The position numbers were made by a program, and so were the translations under genes. DNA of 64,000 nt from UBA1081 sp964454355 (GTDB lineage: Bacteria; Bacillota; Clostridia; Oscillospirales; Acutalibacteraceae): positions 1 through 64,000 of the forward strand of contig CAYVTA010000001.1 in NCBI GenBank assembly GCA_964454355.1, read 5' to 3'. Of the stretch, positions 18,211-25,958 are shown one piece after another. Under the pieces are notes generated by a model. The model did not search any database. It was not told the origin of the DNA and was given only the letters and a program-made list of their open reading frames with translations. Position 1 is the stretch's first letter. Each line of letters begins with the position of its first letter.

Positions 18211-19677
18211 ATGGCAACCATCACCAGATTTTTAGCGGCTGTCACGGCCGTGCTTACAGGTCTACCATTACTTGTTACTGCGGTATTTCAGAGTCTTACA
18301 AACACAGGCTATGACAGCAGACCGACAGAAGCAATCAGTGCAAACTTTCTTGAGGGCTCAGAGAGCTTTATTGATGATGCACAGGCAGACAATTGGTCTG
18401 TTGGCTACGCAAGAAATGTACTCACGCCCGATGATGTGAATGAATACAGATACTTTCTTGGCGGTTATCTCAAATTTCCGGCACAGGAAGCTACAGGTAT
18501 TATCGATGATCTTTGCGTAAGAGCTGTTGTGCTTGATGATAATTCAGGCAGAGGTGCAGTTGCATTTGCATGGATCGACGGTGTGGGTGTAATGAATGCT
18601 GATATCAAAGCAATAAGAGAAAAGCTCAGCGATATCACGGGTAACGGAATGCTGATAAGCATTGATGTTGGTGCTACTCATACCCACAGCGGTATTGACA
18701 CTCAGGGACTCTGGGGAAATATCCCCAACAGCGGCAGAGATGACAAATATATGGATATTGTTATAGAAAAAACTGCCGAAGCAATAAGAAACGCATACAA
18801 CACCCGTACCGAAGGACAGCTTTATTATTCATCAAAGGCCTGCCCCGAATTGTTTGCTGACACACGTGAGCCTTACTCAATAGATGAAAACATACATCTT
18901 TTCCGATTTATCCCCGATGACAGCAGTGAGAATGAGATATACATTGCAAACTTCGGTGCACATCCTGTAAATATTGATTATTCCGATACTCGTATTTCAG
19001 GCGATTTTCCCTATTATGTAGAACAGGCTGTAAACAATGATAAAAATGCGGATTTCATATTTATTCAGGGTGCCATTGGAGGCGGTATATATGCCGATAT
19101 GGGTGAGGACAACGGCATTGATGCCGAACTTACAAGCTATGAGAAAATGAAGGAATACAGTCTTATTGTTGCTGATGTGCTTTACGAGCTGGCTGAAAAA
19201 GGCGAAAGAGTTGAGCCTATTCTCAATATCGTCCACAGTCACATTGATTTTGAAATTAATAACTTTATATTCAAGCTTGTTGAGCGTGCGGGACTTTGCA
19301 ACGCAACTGCATTTGTTGAGGACGGCACAGTATATATGACAAGTGAGATCGGTTATCTTGAAATCGGCAAAGATATCAAGGTATTACAGGTTCCCGGTGA
19401 GGTAATGCCCGAAATCGTTTACGGAGGATTCTATTCGGCAGAGGAAGCCTATAACGGAACGGAATATCCTTATGAAGCAATTATCACCAATTTCAGCGAA
19501 GATGATGAGGTGCTTGTGTTCGGGCTTTGTAATGATGCGGTAGGTTATCTTGTCCCTGACAATGATTACAGCTCATCAGGTGACGGACATTATGAAGAAA
19601 CTGTTTCTACCGGTTCAAAAAGTGCATCTGCTCTCTCAAAGGCATTTGAGGAGCTTCTTGCAAAATATAATAACTGA
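18211..19677 (+). CDS. Membrane-anchored or secreted ceramidase-like hydrolase, copy 1
   Basis: A 488-residue protein with a hydrophobic N-terminus (about 5-30, signal anchor or signal peptide). The body resembles the neutral/alkaline non-lysosomal ceramidase N-terminal domain: LGGYLK, DVGATHTHSGIDTQGLW with zinc-ligand-like His residues, and FGAHPVNIDYSD. At the position where true ceramidases have a nucleophilic serine region, this protein reads QGAIGGG. It also lacks a clear C-terminal immunoglobulin-like domain. It may therefore act on another ester or amide, or not be a ceramidase. It is followed after 18 bases by a paralogue. ACGGAGG precedes the ATG. Confidence 0.8.
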   Translation: MATITRFLAAVTAVLTGLPLLVTAVFQSLTNTGYDSRPTEAISANFLEGSESFIDDAQADNWSVGYARNVLTPDDVNEYRYFLGGYLKFPAQEATGIIDDLCVRAVVLDDNSGRGAVAFAWIDGVGVMNADIKAIREKLSDITGNGMLISIDVGATHTHSGIDTQGLWGNIPNSGRDDKYMDIVIEKTAEAIRNAYNTRTEGQLYYSSKACPELFADTREPYSIDENIHLFRFIPDDSSENEIYIANFGAHPVNIDYSDTRISGDFPYYVEQAVNNDKNADFIFIQGAIGGGIYADMGEDNGIDAELTSYEKMKEYSLIVADVLYELAEKGERVEPILNIVHSHIDFEINNFIFKLVERAGLCNATAFVEDGTVYMTSEIGYLEIGKDIKVLQVPGEVMPEIVYGGFYSAEEAYNGTEYPYEAIITNFSEDDEVLVFGLCNDAVGYLVPDNDYSSSGDGHYEETVSTGSKSASALSKAFEELLAKYNN

Positions 19678-19695
19678 TTTAGGAGGTAATTCAGA

Positions 19696-21189
19696 ATGGA
19701 ATTTTTACGATTTTTAGGTCTTCCCGCATTGGTTAGAAGGATTATTGCAGCTATTCTTACTTTTATCATAGGCATTATGCCTGCATCAACCTTTACCACC
19801 GAAGATGCTGCTTCAAAATATATGCTTACAGGAGACGAGGTTTTTGCCTATGATGCAGGCGACGAATGGACAGTAGGTTTTGCAAAAGAAGTGCTCACTC
19901 CTGCGGATATTACTGCAGACACCTACTATATTGCAGGTTACAACACAAACAATCCTGCTGTTGATGTGCTTGATGACATGTATGCAAAGGCTGTATATAT
20001 TGATGACAATACCGGCAGAGGCGGCGTTGTGATATGTGCACTTGACTGCGTAGGTATCAGCCGTGCGGATATAAATGATATAAGACAGCTTGTTATTGAA
20101 AGCGGAAAAATTCCCGAACTCAAGTCAATCAATATCTGTGCCACTCATGATCATTCCGCTGTTGATACACAGGGACTTTGGGGCTCTGCATTCTATTCTG
20201 ACGGTAAAAACGATGAATTTATGCAGAATCTGAAAGAAAAAACGGCTCAGGCTATTATCAATGCTTATACAGCAAGAGAAAACGGCAAGCTCTACTTCGG
20301 TACTGCCGAAGCAGAGGGTATGCAGGCTGATACAAGAACTCCCATTGATTATGATTCTACCGTTACAAGCATCAGATTTTCTCCTGCTAACGGCGGCAAT
20401 GACACATATATCGTAAACTTTGCTTCACACGCTGAAATGCTCGGTGCGAAAACAACTGTTGTCAGTGCAGATTTTCCTGCTTATATGGAACGGAAGATAA
20501 ATGAGCAGACAGGTGCAAATGTTGTATTTGTTAACGGAGCAATAGGCGGACTTATTACAGGCGACAAGATTGAACAGATACTCGACAAGACAATTGATTT
20601 TGATTGCCTTGCATATACCATTGAATACGGCGAAAAGCTTGCAGATATAGTGTTGAGTATTACTGATGAAACTGAGCTTGAACCCGTAATTAACATAAAA
20701 TCACAGACGGTGAGTGTTGTTTGTGAGAATACAGCTCTTATTCTTGCCCGTTTTATAGGTGTGCTTAACAATGATTTAATGCTTACTGGAAATAACGAAG
20801 TTGCTATCATCAGTGAAGTTTCGTATATGCAGTTAGGAAATAAACAGATAGGTATTTACATGATACCGGGTGAGCTTTATCCCGAACTTGAAAGCGGTAA
20901 TTTCCTTTCCGCCGATGAGGCAGCAAACGGCACAGAAGCTGATTATAAAGTGCTTTCAGAAATGTCAGATTGTGAGCACAATTTTGTTCTCGGTTTGTGT
21001 AACGATGAATTAGGTTATATAATGCCTGATAACGACTTTATGCTTCACGAATGGCTGCCTTATTTTAATATCGGCTATGATGAAGCAGACAGAAAACATT
21101 ATGAAGAAACTAACTCCGTAGGTCCCGAAACGGCAAGAACGCTGCTTGAGGCGATGGATGAGCTTATCGAATCCGCAAAAACAGAATAA
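19696..21189 (+). CDS. Membrane-anchored or secreted ceramidase-like hydrolase, copy 2
   Basis: A 497-residue paralogue of the preceding gene with the same layout: hydrophobic N-terminus (LPALVRRIIAAILTFIIG), WTVGFAKEVLTPADI, then ICATHDHSAVDTQGLWG in place of the ATHTHSG motif, and FASHAEMLGA. The region VNGAIGGLITG again lacks an obvious catalytic serine. AGGAGG stands upstream of the ATG. Tandem copies in one transcript imply duplication with possible change of substrate. The HTHSG to HDHSA change in copy 2 affects the metal-binding loop and may alter activity. Confidence 0.8.
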   Translation: MEFLRFLGLPALVRRIIAAILTFIIGIMPASTFTTEDAASKYMLTGDEVFAYDAGDEWTVGFAKEVLTPADITADTYYIAGYNTNNPAVDVLDDMYAKAVYIDDNTGRGGVVICALDCVGISRADINDIRQLVIESGKIPELKSINICATHDHSAVDTQGLWGSAFYSDGKNDEFMQNLKEKTAQAIINAYTARENGKLYFGTAEAEGMQADTRTPIDYDSTVTSIRFSPANGGNDTYIVNFASHAEMLGAKTTVVSADFPAYMERKINEQTGANVVFVNGAIGGLITGDKIEQILDKTIDFDCLAYTIEYGEKLADIVLSITDETELEPVINIKSQTVSVVCENTALILARFIGVLNNDLMLTGNNEVAIISEVSYMQLGNKQIGIYMIPGELYPELESGNFLSADEAANGTEADYKVLSEMSDCEHNFVLGLCNDELGYIMPDNDFMLHEWLPYFNIGYDEADRKHYEETNSVGPETARTLLEAMDELIESAKTE

Positions 21190-21299
21190 TAGAAAAATAT
21201 CTTACGGTATATTAACCCTTGACCCCAAAAGTTAGACACTGAAATGCACCCCAAATGTTAGACATTGTGATATATGTTTTACATGAGGGGTGAATTTTT

Positions 21300-21434
21300 A
21301 TGCCGAAAGGAAAAACTAACAAAAGATATACAGGAGCATTAAAGCAAAAAGTAACAGAAATGATGCTCAAGGAAAATTTAAGCTATCGAAAAACAGCACG
21401 ACAGTTTAAGATAAGTGAAAATAAAATGGCTTGA
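21300..21434 (+). pseudogene. Truncated IS3 transposase orfA
   Basis: A 44-codon reading frame begins MPKGKTNKRYTGALKQKV and has the N-terminal helix-turn-helix of IS3 OrfA (LSYRKTARQFKISENK), then stops at TGA inside the hairpin at 21422-21466. The usual OrfA is about twice as long. It is preceded by GAGGGG, so it might still be translated as a DNA-binding stub. Confidence 0.8.
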
Positions 21435-21466
21435 CACCTGCTATGCACAGAATTCAAGCCATTTTA
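21422..21466. other. 13-bp perfect inverted repeat inside the IS remnant
   Basis: TAAAATGGCTTGA (21422-21434) pairs with TCAAGCCATTTTA (21454-21466) across a 19-base loop. It lies exactly at the truncation point of orfA and is not a usual part of IS3 ends. Confidence 0.8.
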
Positions 21467-21641
21467 GCTTCTTAATATTCAATTCAATTTGCAAAAGTTT
21501 TATTTCAAAACTTTGTCTAACTTTTTTGAAGCCACTTCAATTTTAGCTGACGTGAGCTTTGATTTTTTAATTCAAAACTGTTTCAAAATTAATTACAGTT
21601 ATTCTCATGAATAAAATTCACAGTGTCACTGTTTACTTTTT

Positions 21642-22817
21642 TTAAATTCGTGACACGTTTGTTTTTCGGGCAGCTTCAGCAACAGCCAGTGCAACCGCTT
21701 TGCCCACACGAGGGTCAAAAGGTTTCGGAATGATGTAATCGGCAGACAGTTCATCCTCTGTGATAAGCCCTGCAATCGCATTTGCCGCCGCCATCTTCAT
21801 TTCCTCGTTAATCTCACTTGCACGAACATCAAATGTACCACGAAAAATTCCGGGAAACGCAAGAACATTATTGATCTGGTTCGGATAGTCAGACCGTCCC
21901 GTTGAAACAATCTTTGCACCGCCCGCTTTTGCATCTTCCGGAAAAATTTCGGGATTTGGATTCGCACAAGCAAAGATAATCGCATCACGATTCATGTTTT
22001 TAACCATTTCGGTTGTCACTATATTCGGTGCGGAAAACCCCAAAAATACATCAGCACCACAGAGGGCATCTTTTAGTGTACCGGTATGTTTTTGACGATT
22101 TGTAAACGTTGCCAACTGTGCCATGTGCTCGTGAGGTATATCCGATGAACCTTCGCACAGGATACCGAATTTATCGCACAGTATGATATTTTTAAATCCT
22201 GCCGCCAAAAGAAGACGGCAAACGGATGAACCTGCGGCACCGATGCCGTTGATAACGACTTTAACCTCGGCACGGTCTTTTTTAACAAGCTTCAATGCAT
22301 TAGTAAGACCTGCAAGAACGATGACGGCTGTGCCGTGCTGATCGTCGTGAAATACGGGAATGTCGCATTTTTCTTTAAGTTTTTGTTCAATCTCAAAACA
22401 TCTCGGTGCAGAAATATCCTCAAGATTTATACCACCAAAACTGCCTGAAATGTTATATACCGTCTGAACAAATTCATCCACATCTTTTGTTTTTACACAC
22501 AGAGGGAACGCATCAACTCCGCCGAATGACTTAAACAACACGCATTTACCTTCCATAACGGGCATGCCTGCTTCCGGGCCGATGTCACCGAGTCCCAGAA
22601 CAGCACTGCCGTCTGTTATGACGGCACACAAATTGTGCCTTCGGGTGAGTTCATAACTTTTATCTGCATCATCTTTTATTGCAAGACAGGGCTGTGCCAC
22701 CCCCGGTGTGTATGCAAGGGATAAATCGTCCTTCGTTTCAACAGGAACAGTGGCAACTACCTCGATTTTACCTTTCCATTCGCCATGAAGACGAAGAGAT
22801 TCTTTTGCGTAATCCAT
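21642..22817 (-). CDS. Malic enzyme (NAD(P)-dependent, decarboxylating)
   Basis: Converts malate to pyruvate and CO2 with reduction of NAD(P). The 391 residues match the short bacterial malic enzymes: TPGVAQPCLAI, VITDGSAVLGLGDIGPEAG (N-terminal catalytic motif), HDDQHGTAVIVLAGL, the Rossmann motif VVINGIGAAGSSVCRL, and FACANPNPEI. AAGGAG lies before the ATG. fumC lies 11 bases upstream on the same strand, so the two make an operon in which fumarate goes to malate and then pyruvate. Cofactor choice cannot be told from the motif. Confidence 0.95.
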   Translation of the reverse strand: MDYAKESLRLHGEWKGKIEVVATVPVETKDDLSLAYTPGVAQPCLAIKDDADKSYELTRRHNLCAVITDGSAVLGLGDIGPEAGMPVMEGKCVLFKSFGGVDAFPLCVKTKDVDEFVQTVYNISGSFGGINLEDISAPRCFEIEQKLKEKCDIPVFHDDQHGTAVIVLAGLTNALKLVKKDRAEVKVVINGIGAAGSSVCRLLLAAGFKNIILCDKFGILCEGSSDIPHEHMAQLATFTNRQKHTGTLKDALCGADVFLGFSAPNIVTTEMVKNMNRDAIIFACANPNPEIFPEDAKAGGAKIVSTGRSDYPNQINNVLAFPGIFRGTFDVRASEINEEMKMAAANAIAGLITEDELSADYIIPKPFDPRVGKAVALAVAEAARKTNVSRI

Positions 22818-22828
22818 AATTTTTCTCC

Positions 22829-24193
22829 TTAAACCATTTTAGCAGGGTCAACTGCTTCGTCGTATTCTTCTTCACTAAGCAGTCCTTGTCCGAGCACGGC
22901 TTCTTTTAATGTCAAACCGTTTTTGTGGGCAAATTTTGCAACAGCAGCTGCTCGGTCATAACCGATTTTAGGGGTAAGACAAGTAACGAGCATCAGCGAA
23001 CGGTCGAGATAATCTTTCATTTTGTCATCGTTAACAGTAATTCCGCATACGCAGTTATCGGCAAACGAACTCATTGCATCCGCAAGCAAACTTACAGACT
23101 GCAAAAAATTGTATGCACACACAGGCATAAACACATTCAGTTCAAAATTGCCCTGAGAAGCGGCAAGTCCCACTGCCGTGTCATTACCCATAATCTGAAC
23201 AGCGACCATTGTGACTGCTTCGCATTGTGTCGGGTTAACTTTTCCGGGCATGATGGAACTTCCCGGTTCGTTTTCAGGTATGTTCAGCTCTCCGAGTCCT
23301 GAGCGAGGACCGGCAGCGAGCCAACGGATATCGTTAGCAATTTTCATAAGGTTTGCGGCAAGTGCTTTCAATGCACCGTGAGCGAATACGAAAGACTCTT
23401 TGCCTGTCAGTGCACGGAATTTATTTTCATCCGGCATAAATTCAGTACCGAGTAATGAAGTCAACTCGTCACACACTTCATTGTCGAATCCGGAGGGTGC
23501 ATTGAGTCCCGTTCCCACTGCCGTACCTCCGATTGCAAGGGAGCGAAGCGGTGCAAGTGAGACAATGACCATATCTCTTGCACTTTCCAGAAGTCCTCGC
23601 CAACCGCTGACCTCCTGTGCGAACTTTATCGGAGTTGCATCCTGCAAATGAGTTCTGCCGATTTTGATTACGTCGGGATTTGCATTTTCAAGTGATGAAA
23701 ATGCACTTATAAGCCTGTCAAGTGAAGGTAATAACCGCCCCTCAATTGCACAAACAGCGGCAATATTCATCGCAGACGGAAATGTATCATTAGAGCTTTG
23801 GCAAGCATTAACATCATCATTAGGATGAAGTACTTTTTTTCCTGCAAGTGCATTTCCACGACCTGAAATAACTTCATTGACATTCATATTTGTCTGCGTC
23901 CCGCTGCCTGTTTGGAATACCGACAGTGGAAAATGATCGTAAAGTTCACCACCGAGAATCTCATCTGCTGCCTGTTCAATAAGTTTGGCTTTTTCCGCTG
24001 ATATTCTGCCGGATTGCTTATTTACACGGGCACAAGCCTTTTTTAGCGAAGCAAACGCAGAAATTATCTCCTTTGGCATTGTCACATCGCCGATTTTGAA
24101 ATTCATAAAACTACGCTGAGTCTGAGCCCCCCATAATTTATCGACAGGCACTTTGACCTCACCCATTGTATCTTTTTCAATCCTGAAATCCAT
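22829..24193 (-). CDS. fumC: Class II fumarate hydratase
   Basis: Interconverts fumarate and malate in the cytoplasm. It belongs to the fumarase/aspartase superfamily: KLWGAQTQRS, GSGTQTNMNVNEVI, KIGRTHLQDATP and the signature GSSIMPGKVNPTQ are all present, as is the catalytic-loop serine. I choose the ATG at 24193, which has GAGGTG six bases upstream and matches the start of known FumC proteins. An ATG at 24211 would add six residues without a ribosome site. It is the first gene of an operon with malic enzyme. Class II enzymes carry no iron-sulfur cluster. Confidence 0.96.
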   Translation of the reverse strand: MDFRIEKDTMGEVKVPVDKLWGAQTQRSFMNFKIGDVTMPKEIISAFASLKKACARVNKQSGRISAEKAKLIEQAADEILGGELYDHFPLSVFQTGSGTQTNMNVNEVISGRGNALAGKKVLHPNDDVNACQSSNDTFPSAMNIAAVCAIEGRLLPSLDRLISAFSSLENANPDVIKIGRTHLQDATPIKFAQEVSGWRGLLESARDMVIVSLAPLRSLAIGGTAVGTGLNAPSGFDNEVCDELTSLLGTEFMPDENKFRALTGKESFVFAHGALKALAANLMKIANDIRWLAAGPRSGLGELNIPENEPGSSIMPGKVNPTQCEAVTMVAVQIMGNDTAVGLAASQGNFELNVFMPVCAYNFLQSVSLLADAMSSFADNCVCGITVNDDKMKDYLDRSLMLVTCLTPKIGYDRAAAVAKFAHKNGLTLKEAVLGQGLLSEEEYDEAVDPAKMV

Positions 24194-24297
24194 TTCATAC
24201 ACCTCGTTCATACATTATAACTTATTACAAGAGGGGATGCAAGCATAAATTCATCACTGAGATATTAAGCAAATTCTATTCCGTAGTTCCGATTTAT

Positions 24298-24516
24298 GAT
24301 GCAGGAAACGAGATAGGTAATCATTCTTATTCACACAATGATATGCCGTCAATGAGTTATGAGAACATAATTCTTGATATTCAGAAACGCAAGAATGTTG
24401 TAAAAAGTATCACAGGCAAATCCCATACCCTGTTCCGTACACCGTCAGGAGCTTACGACAAAAAAACATCTCTGCCGCAGAGGAATTAGGAATGATGACA
24501 ATTCAATGGCATACAA
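24298..24516 (+). pseudogene. Decayed partial copy of the NodB-family polysaccharide deacetylase gene
   Basis: About 220 bases closely match the gene at 36210-36968 over its central part (GNHSYSHNDMPSMSYEN, then SPSGAYD-like residues). The frame breaks near 24460, where one base is lost relative to the intact copy. Later bases (GAATTAGGAATGATG) no longer encode the C-terminus, and there is no 5' half. Just before the match, TTCCGATTTAT resembles a place earlier in the intact gene, as if the middle was deleted between short ATTTAT repeats. The remaining DNA to 24700 shows no gene. Confidence 0.88.
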
Positions 24517-24707
24517 ACCGTTGGCGACAGTTAAAATCGGTTGTATATAGGGATTTACAAAGGTCATTACTGCAAATATCAGGTTAAAATAAATTATATG
24601 TTGGCAACAGGTTAATTTCTTCAGCATAATATAGTTTTAAACAATCATCTTGAACATAAAAACTGTATATATGTTTTATGAACAGAAAATTAAATTTATC
24701 AAAAGGC

Positions 24708-24736
24708 TTTATAAACTGAAGAATATCATGTATAAT
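24708..24736 (+). promoter_or_regulatory. Promoter of the ketopantoate-reductase-like gene
   Basis: TTTATA (24708-24713) and TATAAT (24731-24736) are 17 bases apart, with TG just before the -10. The gene starts at 24771 after GAGGGATAAG. Confidence 0.65.
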
Positions 24737-24770
24737 TATGTAAAATAATAATTTCTGTGAGGGATAAGAT

Positions 24771-25793
24771 ATGAAAACTATTCTGATAGGTGCCGGTGCT
24801 ATCGGCGGAACAGTTGCTGTTCTGATAAAAGAAGCAGGATATGATGTAAGCATTCTCTGTCACAGCAAAAAGACAAAAAATGAAATTGAAGAAAATGGAC
24901 TTTCTCTTCACGGTGCAAAAGGTGAACATAATGAAAATTTTCCCTGTTTCTGTTCTGTGGAAGAGTTAGGTGATGAAAAATTTGACATATGCATAATTGC
25001 TACAAAATATTCCGCAATGTCGGATGTGGCAAAATCTGTTTTGCCGCATCTTAAAGAGGACAGTCTTGTTGTGGGTATGCAGAACGGTATATGCACCGCT
25101 GAACTCGCCGATATTGTCGGTAAAAACAGAGCGGTTGGCTGTATGCTAGGCTTCGGAGCAACAAGAAACAGTGCAACAGACATCACAATGACTAGTCTTG
25201 GTGAATTGTACATAGGTATGCTGTACGGCTATCATACTGAAAATCTTGATAAACTTAAAACAATACTTGATGCCGTTCTGCCTACAACAATATCAAACGA
25301 TATTACACGTCAACAATATTCAAAGCTTATTATCAACTCATGTATTAATGCAACAGCAGGAATTACAGGTAAAACATTAGGTGTTATTATTGATGATTCC
25401 AGAGCAGGAAAGCTTTTTCTTGCAATAGCACGTGAGGCAATGCACGTTGCTGATGCTATGGGTATAAAAGTGCCGAAATACGGAAAATTGCTTGAATACA
25501 GACTGCTTATGCTTATGGATAATGCACCGTATAATGCGATTTGTCGTTTTATTGTAAAGCTTGTTGCAAAGCTTAAATATGCTGATGTAAAGCCATCAAC
25601 ACTTCAATCACTTGAAAGAGGAGAAAAAACAGAAATTGACATTTTCAACGGTTATATAGCCTCAAAAGGTAAAGAATATGGGGTTGATACACCTGTAAAT
25701 TTAAAGCTTACAAAAATGATTCATGAAATTGAAAATGGAGATAGACCGATTACCCCTGAAAATCTTAATGAATTTAAAGGAATATTATTTTAA
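24771..25793 (+). CDS. Ketopantoate reductase (ApbA/PanE) family protein
   Basis: An NAD(P)H-dependent reductase of 340 residues. The N-terminal Rossmann motif is ILIGAGAIGGTVAVL, then CIIATKYSAM, MQNGICTAE and a helical C-terminal domain containing the family pattern KLIINSCINATAGITG, where the asparagine fits substrate binding. True PanE makes pantoate for coenzyme A. The protein is slightly longer than typical PanE and no panB/panC lie nearby, so another 2-oxo acid may be the substrate. It stands alone between the deacetylase pseudogene and ilvD. Confidence 0.82.
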   Translation: MKTILIGAGAIGGTVAVLIKEAGYDVSILCHSKKTKNEIEENGLSLHGAKGEHNENFPCFCSVEELGDEKFDICIIATKYSAMSDVAKSVLPHLKEDSLVVGMQNGICTAELADIVGKNRAVGCMLGFGATRNSATDITMTSLGELYIGMLYGYHTENLDKLKTILDAVLPTTISNDITRQQYSKLIINSCINATAGITGKTLGVIIDDSRAGKLFLAIAREAMHVADAMGIKVPKYGKLLEYRLLMLMDNAPYNAICRFIVKLVAKLKYADVKPSTLQSLERGEKTEIDIFNGYIASKGKEYGVDTPVNLKLTKMIHEIENGDRPITPENLNEFKGILF

Positions 25794-25800
25794 AACACAA

Positions 25801-25836
25801 GAAAACGGCTTTTGCCGCATTGCAGCGACCGTTTTC
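25801..25836 (+). terminator. Likely terminator of the ketopantoate-reductase-like gene
   Basis: GAAAACGG pairs with CCGTTTTC around an inner stem-forming loop, followed by GTTTAG. It is 8 bases after the stop codon. The T run is weak. Confidence 0.6.
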
Positions 25837-25892
25837 GTTTAGTCCATCGCCGTCCCGCAGGGCAAATCGGCGAGACGAACAATCTATTTATT

Positions 25893-25922
25893 ACTTTATG
25901 GAAACACAGTTTCCTATAAAGT
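25893..25922. repeat. Near-perfect inverted repeat
   Basis: ACTTTATGGAAAC and GTTTCCTATAAAGT face each other across ACA, with one extra T in the second arm. It lies between two terminator hairpins in the convergent space before ilvD. It might be a palindromic insertion remnant. Confidence 0.55.
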
Positions 25923-25928
25923 TAAAAA

Positions 25929-25953
25929 TCCCGATGCCGTTTGACATCGGGAA
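25929..25953 (-). terminator. Intrinsic terminator of ilvD
   Basis: CCCGATG/CATCGGG arms around a short loop; on the minus strand the stem is followed by ATTTTTAAC, just after the ilvD stop codon. Confidence 0.8.
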
Positions 25954-25958
25954 AAATT

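Larger units (their letters stand above)
21219..21533 (+). mobile_element. Internally deleted IS3-type insertion sequence remnant
   Basis: The left end TTGACCCCAAAAGTTAGAC (from 21219) looks like an IS3-family terminal repeat. The right side, GTCTAACTTTT at 21515-21525, is its partial inverted copy. Between them is the start of an orfA, then a long hairpin, and no orfB. The element is about 315 bp and cannot move by itself. Confidence 0.8.

Noticed and set aside
20481..20810. Minus-strand 109-codon frame opposite the second ceramidase-like gene
   Set aside because: No ribosome site and no likeness; the plus-strand gene is clear from homology to its tandem copy.
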